Origin: Microstegium vimineum | Taxonomy: Eukaryota > Streptophyta > Magnoliopsida > Poales > Poaceae | DNA: 64,000 nucleotides | Direction: 5' to 3' | NCBI GenBank assembly: GCA_022036555.1 | Contig: CM039120.1 | Location: 14,151,291 to 14,215,290 of the forward strand | Shown here: positions 20,827 to 31,906 of the stretch, one piece after another | How the letters are laid out: each line of letters starts with the position of its first letter | Numbering within the stretch: the stretch's first letter is position 1 | The notes under the pieces: generated by a model | The model's database searches: none | What the model saw: the letters and a program-made list of their open reading frames with translations, nothing else | Told to the model about the DNA's origin: nothing | Position numbers and translations under genes: made by a program

Positions 20827-23800
20827 TCACGGTGCAGGCATGATGATGGCCTCATCGTGATCACTCCGGAGGTAAGAAGGTTCGTCACCCTCTTCAAGAA
20901 CATGTAGGGTAACGTTCGCCCCAAAAGGAGTCATTTCTTCATAACCTTTGTAGTCTTCTTCGTCTGTCACTCCATCGACACCGACAATCTTCCTTTTGCC
21001 TTGCAATACTACATGTCGTCTTCCATTTGTATTGTTATCCCTTGCATAGAAGATTTGCAAAATATACTTTGCAAGGACGAAGGGGTCATCTATGTATGCG
21101 GTCTTGGATAGATCAACGGTAGTGAACCCATCCTTGTCGGTGTTGATTTCATTCAGCCGGAGCCACAGACAATGGAAAAGAGCAACTTTCAACTGATGTC
21201 CATAGTCTAGCTCCCATATCTCATCTATGAAACCATAGTATGTTGCCACCACCGTGTCGTACTCATCGTGGGCGTCGAAACAAACACCACTATTTTGGTT
21301 GGTGCTCTTTCCGTCCTGTTTTTTTGTGTAAAATGTAAAACCATTTATTTGATATCCTTGGTACATCATTAGCGTAGTCGAAGGTCCGGGGGCTAAGAGA
21401 TCTAGCTGACATCCCGTCACCATTCCTAGCCTTTGGCGTCGAAACCAGTCACCGAATTCCTCCTTATGTTTTTTCTCAAGCCAAGCCTGTGACCTACCGA
21501 CGTGCTTCCTTTGCAGTAACTGTTTGTGCTCATCAATGTATGCCATCACACCATCGTCCTGCTGGAGAACAACGAAGTGTGCTTGTCTGAAGGAGACCAC
21601 TTTGTCTATTTTGACAGCTTTCTCACCTATTGTTCCTTTGCCCCCTAGTCTTCCATCATGATGAGATACTGGAACTCCGACCTGCTTGATGTCCAGATAA
21701 TTTGTGTAGAACTCAATAGCCTCCTCTGTTGATCATCCTTCTACCATGCTCCCTTCTGGTCTGAATTTATTCCTAACATACCGCCTAAAAACTTTCATGA
21801 GCCTCTCGAAAGGAAACATCTTGTGTAGGTACATTGGGCCAAGGGCTTTTATTTGATCCACAAGATGAACAAGTAGATGCACTGAAATGTCGAAGTAAGT
21901 CGGTGGGAAATGCATCTCAAGCCTGCATATAATCTCGGCTATCTTCTGCTTCAGGCGGTCTAGCCTGCCCACTTCAATGACCTTTTTAGAGATCGCGTTG
22001 AAGAACGAACATAACTTTATGATTGGAGCGCGGACCTTGTTAGGGAGGATGCCTCGCAGGGCAACTGGGAGCAGCTGAGTCATTATGACATGACAGTCAT
22101 GGGCCTTCATAGAACCATAGTTAAACTTAAGTTCTCTCATGTTAACTAGCCTCTTCGAGTTCCCACAGTAGCCACTCGGTACTTTGAGATCGTTGAAGAA
22201 AGAAATAAGCATTTCTTTTTCCTCCTTTTTCAGTGTCCATGATGCCACCGGATGTTTCAAGTGACCATTCTCAAGAGTTACTGGGTGCAACTCCTTCCTG
22301 AGGCCCAAGTGTTGCATGTCCAAGCGTGTCGCGAGAGAATCCTTACTTGTTCCCCCGGTGTTCATCAACGTGTTAAGTGTGTTACCGCACACGTTTTTAG
22401 TTATGTGCATTGGATCAAGACAGTGACGTACACTCAAAAGTTGCCAGTAAGGTAGTTTCCAGAAGATTGATTTTTTCTTCTAGATACTATCGGTTGGTGC
22501 TGCTACTGCCCCGTCCCCCTTCCCAAGGACAACATTTGTGATTTTGCTTAATTGTTGAAGCAGCTGTTTCCCGTCTCGATACTTTGGAGGTCCATGTTTC
22601 TCAGTAGTCCCATTAAAATCTTTTGTATTCCTACGGTAAGGGTGATCACGACGTAGGAACCTACGGTGTCCCATGTAGACCATCTTCCTGTTTTCTGGTA
22701 GATGTGTAGCATCAGTCTGGTCCAAGCACTCGACACATCCAGTGTATCATTTTGTCTTCTCTCCAGACAAGGAACTTCACCCTGGTAGGTCGGTGATTCT
22801 AGCGATAAGTACAACCTTTACCGTGACATGTTCTTTTTTGTACTCATCCCAGACATCCTTCACACCCGTCTCCCACTCTATAGTAGTTCATCAATCATTG
22901 GTTCTAGAAGCACATCAATATCATTACCAGGTTGTCTTGGTCCTTGGATTAGTAATGGCATCTGGACGTATGACCGTTTCATACAAAGCCAGGGTGGAAG
23001 GTTGTATATACAGAGCGTCACTGGCCAAGTGCTATGATTGGTTCTCACCTGGTCAAATGGGTTCATCCCATCCGTGCTCAAAGCTAACCACAGATGCCTT
23101 ACCTCTCCACCGATGTTCTTATAGAACATAGTGTTGATAGTCCTCCAGTCCGACCCATTGGCGGGGTGTCTCATCATTGAATCTTTCTTTCGCTCTTCGC
23201 CGTGCCAACGCAACAGCTTGGCTGACTTCTCATTTGCAAACAACTTATGCACTCGTGGAGCTATTGGAAAATAGCACACGGACTTTACTGGCCCTCCTCT
23301 GGTCTTGCTTCCATCATTTGATGGCCCTTGCTTGTATCAGAGAGTTTTACACTTCGGACATGCATCCAAGTCTTTGTATTTCTCTCCACAGTACAATATG
23401 CAGTCGTTGAAACACGCGTGGATTTTCACAACCTCGAGGCCAATTGGGAAAATCATTTGCTTCGCAAGGTAAGTCTTTTCTGCTAACTCGGTACCCTCCG
23501 GGAATAGTTTATATAGTATAAATAACAAGTTATCGAAGCCTTTATCACTCAACCCATTCGTTGATTTGAACTCCAATAGCATGATGTTGGCTTCCAGTTT
23601 GCTTATTGGGCAGCCCGGATACAATGGTGTTTTTGCATCCTTTCTCATCCTCTCCAGTTTTTTCAACTGTGAAGCACTAAGGAATTCCCCATGCACATCA
23701 TGTAGAAGCTGTGAAATGCCATCATTTTCCTCAGTGTCGTCAGCTAATGTATTCATAAACACATCATCATTGGTAGGCACATGTTCTGTGTACTCATGAA

Positions 23801-24094
23801 TAGGCAATAATGCATTCAGGGATACACTAGGCATGGGCACATAATCATTAACATTTTGACCAACCTCCCATGCAAAGTCCAAATTGTGTAGTTTCTCATG
23901 AACCCCCTTGTGATCAAGTGCAAACATATATGCTCCACGTCGCCCCATTTTCTCGTATTCTTGCAGTCTTTGCATGGACAGAATACAAGATGTGAGTCCC
24001 CAACATTGGCTCTAGCTCGCTTGATGAAATTGTCGATGCCCGTCAAGTATCGTGGGTCTGTACGTGACAGATCGTACATCCACCCTCGAGCCAT
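20827..24094 (-). pseudogene. CACTA transposase, TNP2/TNPD-like (decayed)
   Basis: It would encode the transposase of En/Spm-type elements. From the start at 24094 (MARGWMYDLSRTDPRYL) the blocks are: an N-terminal Transpos_assoc-like zinc region (HLVFCPCKDCKN; about 24000); Transposase_21 (WRTINTMFYKNIGGEVRHLW, DGMNPFDQVRTNHSTWPV, then YMGHRRFLRRDHPYRRNTK and RHCLDPMHITKNVCGNTLNT; 23400-22370); DUF4218 (ELKFNYGSMKAHDCHVIMTQ, LHKMFPFERLMKVFRRY; 22150-21770); and DUF4216 (INGFTFYTKKQDGKSTNQNS, GFIDEIWELDYG; 21350-20990). Breaks: one missing base at about 23880 (WTLHG then EVGQNVND), a nonsense TGA at 23337-23339 where the family usually has Arg, further stops near 22878-22740, and a break near 22440-22480. 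Orientation and order relative to the second gene are typical for grass CACTA elements. Confidence 0.85.
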
Positions 24095-24224
24095 GTCTGC
24101 ACTGATAAAATGGGCAGAGCAGAGAAAACATAGGAACATATTAATAGGAGCATTTTTGAACAATATTCTTCGATATTATTGGAATTTGGTCGCGCTATAA
24201 AAAGTGAGACAACAAATAGATAAC

Positions 24225-24370
24225 AATGGATGCATGGAGTATTAAATGTAAGTATTAAATGCATGCATGGAGTATTAAATGTAAGTAATAAATACCGAAT
24301 CTATTCCACATCCCATTAAATCTTTCATGCATGCATGAAGTATTAAATGTAAGTAATAAATATAACTAAT
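24225..24370. repeat. Short A/T-rich direct repeats upstream of CACTA transposase
   Basis: Three to four imperfect copies of GCATGGAGTATTAAATGTAA (with AAGTAATAAAT variants) lie between the transposase start and its presumed TATA box, in the leader or an intron of that gene. Confidence 0.6.
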
Positions 24371-24689
24371 TAATCAATGATTCGACAATAATTACCCAAT
24401 AAAAACAAAGTGCTACAATTTTTCTAAATAATTTTGGTTCTAAAAGCTAAAAAAATGGACACAAATTGCAACATCCCTCTTCTTGATCATGAAATGAAGT
24501 ATAACTCTAAACTACGAATTTACACACAAAAGGAATGTAAACCTACAATTCTATAGAAATATGCTTGTTACGAACCAAGAGATAGAAGATGTGAGCATCC
24601 AAGAGTGAAGAGGAGCCAACAATGGAGATCAAGAAATCCACTAGCCGCAACAATGGAGAGATGGAGAAGAGGAGGAGAGGAGATCGGAG

Positions 24690-24973
24690 CTTTATACTGT
24701 ACACAACATCACTGCCGGTTCCAGCCACGAACCGACAGTGAAACACCACATCACTACCAGTTGGTGGCTTGAACCGGTAGTAATAGGGCCGAGAGGCATC
24801 ACTGCCGGTTCAAGCCACGAACCAGCAATGATGTGGTGTTTCACTGCCGGTTCAGCCCCTACCCCCCAAAAATTGAGGGCCTGTTAGAGTCTGAACCGAC
24901 AGTGACGAGGCATCACTGCCGGCCCAAACAAAACCGGCAGTGATGGGCTGGCAGTGATTGTCGTTTCTGTAGT
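24690..24973. repeat. Right subterminal repeats, transposase-gene TATA box and right TIR (split)
   Basis: Alternating CATCACTGCCGGTT units run from about 24706 to the TIR segment GGCAGTGATTGTCGTTTCTG. At the inner edge the minus strand has AGTATAAAGC (about 24690), a plausible TATA box for the transposase gene. The outermost bases of the TIR (AGTG) are displaced to 29955-29958 by the nested retrotransposon. Confidence 0.8.
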
Positions 24974-27900
24974 TGATGAGGAGTGGCCCGATCTTCCGAG
25001 AGGTAACCGGTAAGTTCGATTTGTGGAGAACTCGACGTTGGCGATCCGGCTTCAAATCAGACACGATTCGAACCCTGCAACCGTTACACCACTGCTCCGT
25101 TGGTTATCAACCAAGCACAATTTGATTGACCTCGCCAATAAGGCTTTTCCTGCAAGCGAATCGAAGAACACAAGCAAGAAGGTATAAACACGCAATCTGA
25201 AATTGCAAATATGAATGATGCGAATATCAATAGAGGTTCAAGAACTTGGTTCCAAAGGACTAATCGACACAGTGGAGAAGATCAAGAACGAGGGGCCCTG
25301 GATCACTGTAAAAGGACTAATCGACACAGTTACAATGAACGATTCAGTTTCTCGATGGAAAACTAAACTCTAAAACAAAACTCAATCTATTTGTGGCAGC
25401 TCTAGGGGAATACAAAAAGGAGGGAGGATGACCACAAGGGTCCTGGGGTTGTCCTACAACCCTAGGATGAGTCCCTAATGGACCCAAGTTGATACATGGG
25501 CCATGGGCCCAAAATTGGGTGATGCAGCACCGGAACAAATTCTGGATGCTGAATTGTTTCTATGTTTCCCGATTACTCAGAAGGAATTTAGATCTCCAAC
25601 CAACGTCATTGGTTTCCTTATGAAATTATCTTTCCATCCGTGGGTGAATCATCGAAAACGGAGTCCGTATGCATCCTGGGCGTTCGTTTTACTCCTTGCT
25701 GGTCCTGGACTCCAAAACAGACTCAAAGTCGACGTGGCAGCTGAGTTGGAGATGAGTTGCAACTTGGGAAAGGCGATGGCGTATGCGTGTCCAGCGTAGC
25801 GATGTCCTCATCATCCTCCCCTTCTTGAATTGGAGTCGTTCTCGACTCAAACGTGGTGGTGTCCTCATCATCCCCTCCTTCTAGAATTGGAGTCGTCCTC
25901 GACTCCATCCCATCAATGAACTCCTGCAAAAGGTTAGTGACAACAGGCAATGCACAAAACATAATAGGTTGATAAAACATAGTATGACATGGTGCATCAG
26001 GATTATCACATAACTCTGCAGCAGCAGAAGTTGTAGCAAGAAAAGCACCTCCTGGTAACTTAATCCCATTATTTTTAACAGTGTTTAGCGGAGGGTTATT
26101 TTTAATCTCTCGAGCATGTTTAACAATATCCATAGGAGACAAAGGCAGCAAAGTAATTTTCTTGTCCTTATGCATGAAAGTGTATGTATTAGTTCTACCA
26201 TGGTGTAAAGCATCAGTATCAAATTCCCATGGACATCCTAACAAAATTGAACAAGCTTGCATAGGTACAACATCAAAATCAGCAGTATCATGATAAGAGT
26301 CTGTGAAAAAGCTAATGTGGGGTGATTTAGTTACCTTAGTCTGATCATTATTATTGAACCATTGAGGTTTATATGGATGTGAATGTTGTCGTGTGGTCAA
26401 GCCAAGCTTCTCAACCAAATCTGAACTCACCAAGTTGTTACAACTCCCGCTATCAATGATGGCGAGAACACGACAACCCTGCACAATGAGATACATGTGG
26501 AACAAATTGTGGCGCTGAATCTTCATCTCTTCTTCATGTCGCACACGTGAACTCAGCACACGCTGCACAAGAAGGCTAGGGTAGCCCACGGCGGCGGCCA
26601 CTGAGTCAATGGTCTCCTCGTCTTGATCGCCCTCGGTGAAATCTGCATCAATGTGAGCAACAAGGGCTAATTCATCTTCAACATCACTAGCACTTACATA
26701 TCCATCCTCGGTAGCAATGAAAGCGCGGCGACTGGGGCATTCGACAATTTTATGTCCCATGCCTTTGCAACGGTGGCAAAGGATTTTAGCGCTGGAGGAG
26801 GAGGGGCTAGTAGAAACACCCAGAGTGTCACCTTTCTTTGACGGAAACTGCACATTAGACAATTTGCTTACCCCGGAAGAAAGTGGAGCTATAGGTGTCT
26901 TGGGCGTCTCCGGCTCGGAGAGCTGCTGAAAATTCCTCCCAGTAGTAGACCTGAAAGGTTGTTGTTGTGTGCGTCCCTGTACTTCGCGTTCGGCCTTAAT
27001 AGCAAGATGATACAATTGGGAAAAATTGCGCCATTCTTTGTAATCAAGAATGTTCTGTATATCATTGTTTAAACCACCAAAGAATCTAGCACTAGCATCA
27101 TTCTCATCTTCATTTATACCACAACGTGCTAAACCAATAAGTAATTCTTGATAGTATGCTTCTACGCCTTTTTCGCCTTGTTTTAAAGTTTGCAGTTTCT
27201 AACGTAAATCATGTTGGTAATAAGGAGGAACAAAACGAGATTTCATACGTTGTTTTAAAACATTCCAAGTTTGAGGCACATCAGTAGCATTACCAGCATT
27301 GCAAAGATCACTCCACCAAAACAAAGCAAAATTAGTAAACTCACTAGTAGCAAGTCTAACTCTATGCTTAGCAGGTACATTATGAGAATTAAACTTTTGT
27401 TGAACAGCAAACTCCCAATCTAAGTATGCTTCAGGATCAATATTACCAGCAAAAGAAGGTAGGCTAAATTTAATTTTAGCAAAGGGATCATTATTACCAT
27501 GATTATTACCTCTCATACCACGACGATTGAAGTTGTAGCGGCGACGGTTGCGTGCATCACCATCAGCATCTGCATCTTCATCATAAAAAACATCTCCATC
27601 TTCATCATTATCACGAGGAGGTGGACGACGTTGTTCGACCTGCTCAATGTGTGTGACCAGATTGTTCACGTTGCGCGTTAGCTCGTTTATAAGATTGCGT
27701 TGTTCATTGATGAACGTTGTAAGCTCGCCCTTGGACACGCACTCATTGAAATCCGTCGAAGATCCTGACATGGTTAGTAGATAGAAAAACACAACACCAA
27801 AGTATTATCCCTATCAACTAAAAGGAACCAAGTGGTGGTGGTGGTGGTGAAAGTGGAATGCAAAATCACAAGCGGCTTATCACCGTCTTGCAAGTGTTCT

Positions 27901-29949
27901 TACCAAAGCCAAACAGGAGCAAGACCAAATTGACGAAGCAATCGGTTGTTGAGTGTGGTAACAGTTGCAAGATGAACCTGTGCTGACAGAAGTATATGTG
28001 GAGCTTTGAGAAGGCACACTATAAGCAACGAGGATTAGCAAGTAACGAAAGCAGATTTAGCAAAGTTCAATAAGTATCCAAAGTACAAGTCATAATTGCT
28101 GGCTAAGATGTATCTAGACGTAGCGCAACAAGGTGAAACAAAGGACGATGGAAAAAAACTCACAAAACAAGCAACACAAGCAAAGGCTCGGATTTTTTCC
28201 TTTTTGCTGAATTTCCCCAAATTTTCCCAAAAGGCACTAGTAGGAATCAAACTTTTTTTATTTTTTCACTATTTTTTTATATTTTCTCTGAACAAGGATC
28301 GCAAAAGATGAAACCAAAAAAATTGGCACCTTGCACTGAGGTGGGATGTGGTCTACAGAAAATCCACAAGTTCTCTGAAAAGCGTACAGAAACTTTGATA
28401 ATTTTTTTCTTTATTTTCCCGATTTTTGGCAATTTTGGCAAAACCAAACAAACCAAAGGTCAGTTTGGGTCGGCTCCAAATGACGTTAAGAAGCTCCACA
28501 AATTTTTTCAGATTTTTCTGATAAACGAGCGAAAAGTTATGCCTGTTTTACCAAAGGTATGCCAAGTTATGGTTTCCGAAAGACACAACACGACGATGAC
28601 GACGGCGGCGGCAATTAGGGTAAAACGTCCCTAAACTCTAACACCGATCATAGGATCAAGCGTCCCTGTGACTAACGACAGTAGGTAACCGCCAGATGAT
28701 GTAAGGAGGGTTGCGATGCAGGCAAAAATAACAGCGGCTGTCAATCTATCTAGTGTTTGTGCGGCGGCGAGAGATCACACAAGGCGGCTAGCGGTGGCAA
28801 GTCGAGTGATGTGGTGGCTTCGACTTGTTGTTTGGGAACGGTGGATGGGATAGCGGTGGAAACAAAGAACAACAACGGTGACGTTGACTACGACGACAAA
28901 CACAATCTAAACCAGCAACTAGACTCAACCACGGACACAAAGTACTCAACAAAGCAAATCTGAAAACGAAATTGCAAGGCACAAAGGGTGATAGGACAGC
29001 GGAAATTGAAAATTTTTGTAGGCTTTTTGTGGACTCTAGGTAATTAACAAATATGAGTCTAAGGCAAATGAGAGTATACCTCGCGGTAAACCTAAAGCTC
29101 TCATACCAATTGATGAGGAGTGGCCCGATCTTCCGAGAGGTAACCGGTAAGTTCGATCTGTGGAGAACTCGATGTTGGCGATCCGGCTTCAAATCAGACA
29201 CGATTCGAACCCTGCAACCATTACACCACTGCTCCGTTGGTTATCAACCAAGCACAACTTGATTGACCTCGCCAATAAGGCTTTTCCTGCAAGCGAATCG
29301 AAGAACACAAGCAAGAAGGTATAAACACGCAATCTGAAATTGCAAATATGAATGATACGAATATCAATAGAGATTCAAGAACTTGGTTCCAAAGGACTAA
29401 TCGACACAGTGGAGAAGATCAAGAACGAGGGGCCCTGGATCACTGTAAAAGGACTAATCGACACAGTTACAATGAACGATTCAGTTTCTTGATGAAAAAC
29501 TAAACTCTAAAACAAAACTTAATCTGTTTTTGGCGGCTCTAGGGGAATATTAGGAGGAGGGAGGATGACCACAAGGGTCCTGGGGTCGTCCTACAACCCT
29601 AGGATGAGTCCCTAATGGGCCAAGTTGATACATGGGCCATGTGCCCAAAATTGGGTGACGCAGCACCGGAACAGATTCTGGACGCTGACTTGTTTCGACG
29701 TTTCCCGATTACTCAGAAGGAATTTAGATCTCAAACAAACGCCATTGGTTTCCTTATGAAATTATCTTTCCATCCGTGGGTGAATCATCGAAAACAGAGT
29801 TCGTATGTATCCTGGGCGTCCGTTTTACTCATTGCTGGTCCTGGACTTCGAAACAGACTCGAAGTCGACGTGACAGCTGAGTTGAAGATGAGTTGCAACT
29901 TGGGAAAGGCGATGGCGTAGGCGTGTACAGCGTAGCGATGTCCTCATCA
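24974..29949 (-). mobile_element. Non-autonomous Ty3/gypsy element with gag and protease only
   Basis: The LTRs are 24974-25813 and 29111-29949 (about 840 bp each). Both start TGATGAGG and end CCTCATCA, an 8-bp inverted pair. The target-site duplication is GTAGT at 24969-24973 and 29950-29954. On the minus strand the 29111 LTR is the 5' one. It is followed by TTGGTATGAGAGC (complement of 29098-29110), a primer-binding site close to the usual initiator-Met tRNA match, and the opposite end has a polypurine tract (AAGAAGGGGAGGA). The internal 3.3 kb encodes Gag and an aspartic protease but no reverse transcriptase, RNase H or integrase, so mobility would need a partner element. The two LTRs are very similar, indicating a fairly recent insertion. 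Confidence 0.92.
25723..27792 (-). CDS. Gag and protease of non-autonomous gypsy element
   Basis: Two frames, 27792-27199 and 27015-25723, cover one Gag-Pro polyprotein interrupted by a frame break near 27199-27020. The first has a coiled-coil N-terminus (MSGSSTDFNECVSKGELTTF), an Asp/Arg-rich linker and the retrotransposon Gag core (KFSLPSFAGNIDPEAYLDWE, FALFWWSDLC, MKSRFVPPYYQHDLR). The second has a CCHC knuckle (CHRCKGMGHKIVEC) and a pepsin-like retroviral protease (LAIIDSGSCNNLVSSDLVEK, then ILLGCPWEFDTDA). The frame then continues with an acidic repeat of ESRTTPI-EGEDDED type and runs into the LTR at about 25813. There is no RT motif. Gag would form the particle if a related autonomous element supplies enzymes. 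Confidence 0.85.
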
Positions 29950-29961
29950 GTAGTAGTGTCT

Positions 29962-30055
29962 CATCCTAGCCATTGCTTGTTCCTTGGATGACTGAGATGC
30001 TACTACTGCTGATCTTGCGGTAGTAGTAGCTACTGCACCGGATCTTGGTCCATGT
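29962..30055 (+). mobile_element. MITE copy B, right part
   Basis: CATCCTAGCCATTGCTTG to GGTCCATGTATCTT matches MITE copy A (13505-13640) in reverse. It continues the left part at 14507-14555, confirming the CACTA insertion point. Confidence 0.7.
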
Positions 30056-30258
30056 ATCTTCACCAAGACACTATGATAAGTTTAGAGCATCTATTTTTTT
30101 TATCCGAGCCTACATATTACTTGAGACTATAAATAAAAAGGTTGTATTGGGGAAGCCGTCAGACAATATTGGAGAAATCTAATCCTTGCTAGTAGAAGAC
30201 TTGTAGCAGGATAGCTTACTTCATTTGTCTCTTGCAGTTTTGCTTTATGTAACCCCAA

Positions 30259-30545
30259 CTTTTACTTTGTGAACCTTTAAATTGCTTTCAATTCAATATA
30301 AGCAGAAAAAGGATCTCTCGCCCACGCGTGGGCGTGGCAGATTGACGCGTAGCTTGTACATTCTACTGCAACTAGCTAGCTATAGCTACTATCTCTGAGC
30401 ATGAGTGCATGACAGAACTAGCTATCATACGCCCCCACCGCACACACTATCATCAAGTCCGCCGCATCTCGACGACGAAGAACTCCTTCCCTGCTGGCCT
30501 CGATCGACCGCACCCAAACAAAATATTCATATCTATTTCTAGCGA
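30259..30545 (+). repeat. Upstream copy of a 290-bp direct repeat before the mutase gene
   Basis: From CTTTTACTTTGTGAACC to CATATCTATTTCTAGC this matches 31517-31795 at high identity, with a few indels. The second copy lies directly upstream of the mutase coding region, so this first copy looks like a duplicated or displaced promoter/5' region. Confidence 0.85.
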
Positions 30546-31008
30546 GTATAGGTTCTTAATTATATAGATTAATATATATACACTTCTCCAGGTGCCTAAA
30601 TTTTAAGATAATTTTAGGCACCACCCTTGTACTACTAATTAGTATAAGTAAACTATCATTTTTGTGATTTGTTATTTGTCTTTGTATTACAATATATCAA
30701 ATTTTTGTCCTTGTCTAACTATAGAAATAATTGTAAATTGTTAAATTGTTTTTGTGTAACACATCAGATTTTGTAGGTTGTTGTTTGGTTTTTTATTCTC
30801 GGAACTAAAAATTGCAGATTATGTCTACAAAAATTGCAACAAACGAAAAATTTAATTATAGTATAAAATATGTGTAATTACTGTCGCCTGAAAGAAAACT
30901 AAATTTCAGACACCTGAAATTTAGCAAGTCCCATATATGTATCTAAGAAACAAGGGATTTGCTATTTTTAATTCCGTATATGTAGCTAGTATTAGTTATT
31001 ATCATTGT

Positions 31009-31249
31009 GGACGCCCTCCGTCCGCAATGGTAATAGCTAGTACTAGCTACATAGTCAACTGACGTGGAGGTGAGAGACAATAAAAGAGACTAATATATAG
31101 TACTTGACCCACATACTAGTCTCACATAGTCTTAAACTACGTGAAATAGATAGACTATTTGCTCGTAGCTAGTGACTACTCTCTCTCCTATTTTTTTTCT
31201 TGCCACATCACATTTAGCTAACCAAATAGCTAACCATTGCGGACGTCCT
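31009..31249. mobile_element. MITE-like inverted-repeat element
   Basis: The ends GGACGCCCTCCGTCCGCAATGG and CCATTGCGGACGTCC form inverted repeats about 240 bp apart, with an AT-rich interior containing repeated TAGCTAGTACTAGCTAC. It lies between the two copies of the 290-bp direct repeat. Family not identified. Confidence 0.5.
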
Positions 31250-31516
31250 AATATTGAGACATATATTCAATAAAGAAGGTGCTGATAAATCGGATCTAGC
31301 ACAGGGCATATCAAGCGTGTGGAGGAGATTCATTAGAGAGCTTACCATCAGCATAGATGTATGGTGGAGCGCCGTGGATCGAGGTGGACTGGTTGATTTA
31401 CTTGCCGATGGCGATGCCTAGCGCCGTCGGACTCCCAAGCATGTGTGCCTGCATACGTCCGCCGTCGATATATCGCACCTCTTGCACCATCACCTTAGCC
31501 CACAAATCCATCTCAG

Positions 31517-31795
31517 CTTTTACTTTATGAACCTTTAGTTGCTTTCAATTCAATATAAGCAAAAATAAGATCTCCTTTGGCACACGTGTGGACGTGGCAG
31601 ATTGACGCGTAGCTTGGGCATTCCAGTGTAGCTAGCTAGCTATAGCTACTATCTCTGAGTACCACAGAACTAGCTATCACACGCCTCCACCCCACACGGT
31701 CTATCATCAAGTCCGCCGCATCCCGACGATGAAGAACTCCTTCCCTGCTGGCCTCGACCGCACCCAGACAAAATATCCATATCTCTTTCTAGCTG
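31517..31795 (+). promoter_or_regulatory. Second copy of 290-bp repeat, presumed promoter/5' UTR of mutase gene
   Basis: This copy ends about 110 bp before the chosen start codon (31907). It has short inverted motifs (GTAGCTAGCTAGCTATAGCTAC) shared with the upstream copy. No single convincing TATA box is assigned. Confidence 0.5.
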
Positions 31796-31906
31796 AGATA
31801 TTTCCCTGGCCAGGCCGATCGACGCGTATATCTTCTCCGGTGTCCGATGATTCATGCATTGGCAACAATAAGGCATTGTGCCATTTCTGACTCGCCGCTG
31901 CATGCT

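Larger units (their letters stand above)
14556..29958 (-). mobile_element. CACTA (En/Spm-type) transposon, interrupted by a nested gypsy element
   Basis: The left end is CACTACTACAGAAC. The right end is its inverted counterpart, CGTTTCTGTAGT plus AGTG, which resumes at 29955-29958 after the nested retrotransposon (24974-29949) and one copy of its GTAGT duplication. The 3-bp target duplication TCT is at 14553-14555 and 29959-29961. Both ends have subterminal repeats of a CATCACTGCCGGTT unit in both orientations. Two minus-strand genes are carried: a TNP2-like transposase (24094-20827) and a second gene with an Ulp1-like C-terminus (18522-15177). Without the nested element the CACTA is about 10.4 kb. 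Nonsense and frameshift changes in both genes, plus the split right tip, suggest it is immobile unless helped in trans. Confidence 0.9.

Noticed and set aside
24974..25813. Considered as 5' LTR of a plus-strand element
   Set aside because: The primer-binding site lies beside the 29111 LTR and gag reads on the minus strand, so the element is in minus orientation.
30259..31795. Direct repeats as LTRs of a TRIM element
   Set aside because: No TG...CA ends, primer-binding site or target duplication could be found at the repeat edges, and the second copy merges with the gene's 5' region. Left as an open observation.
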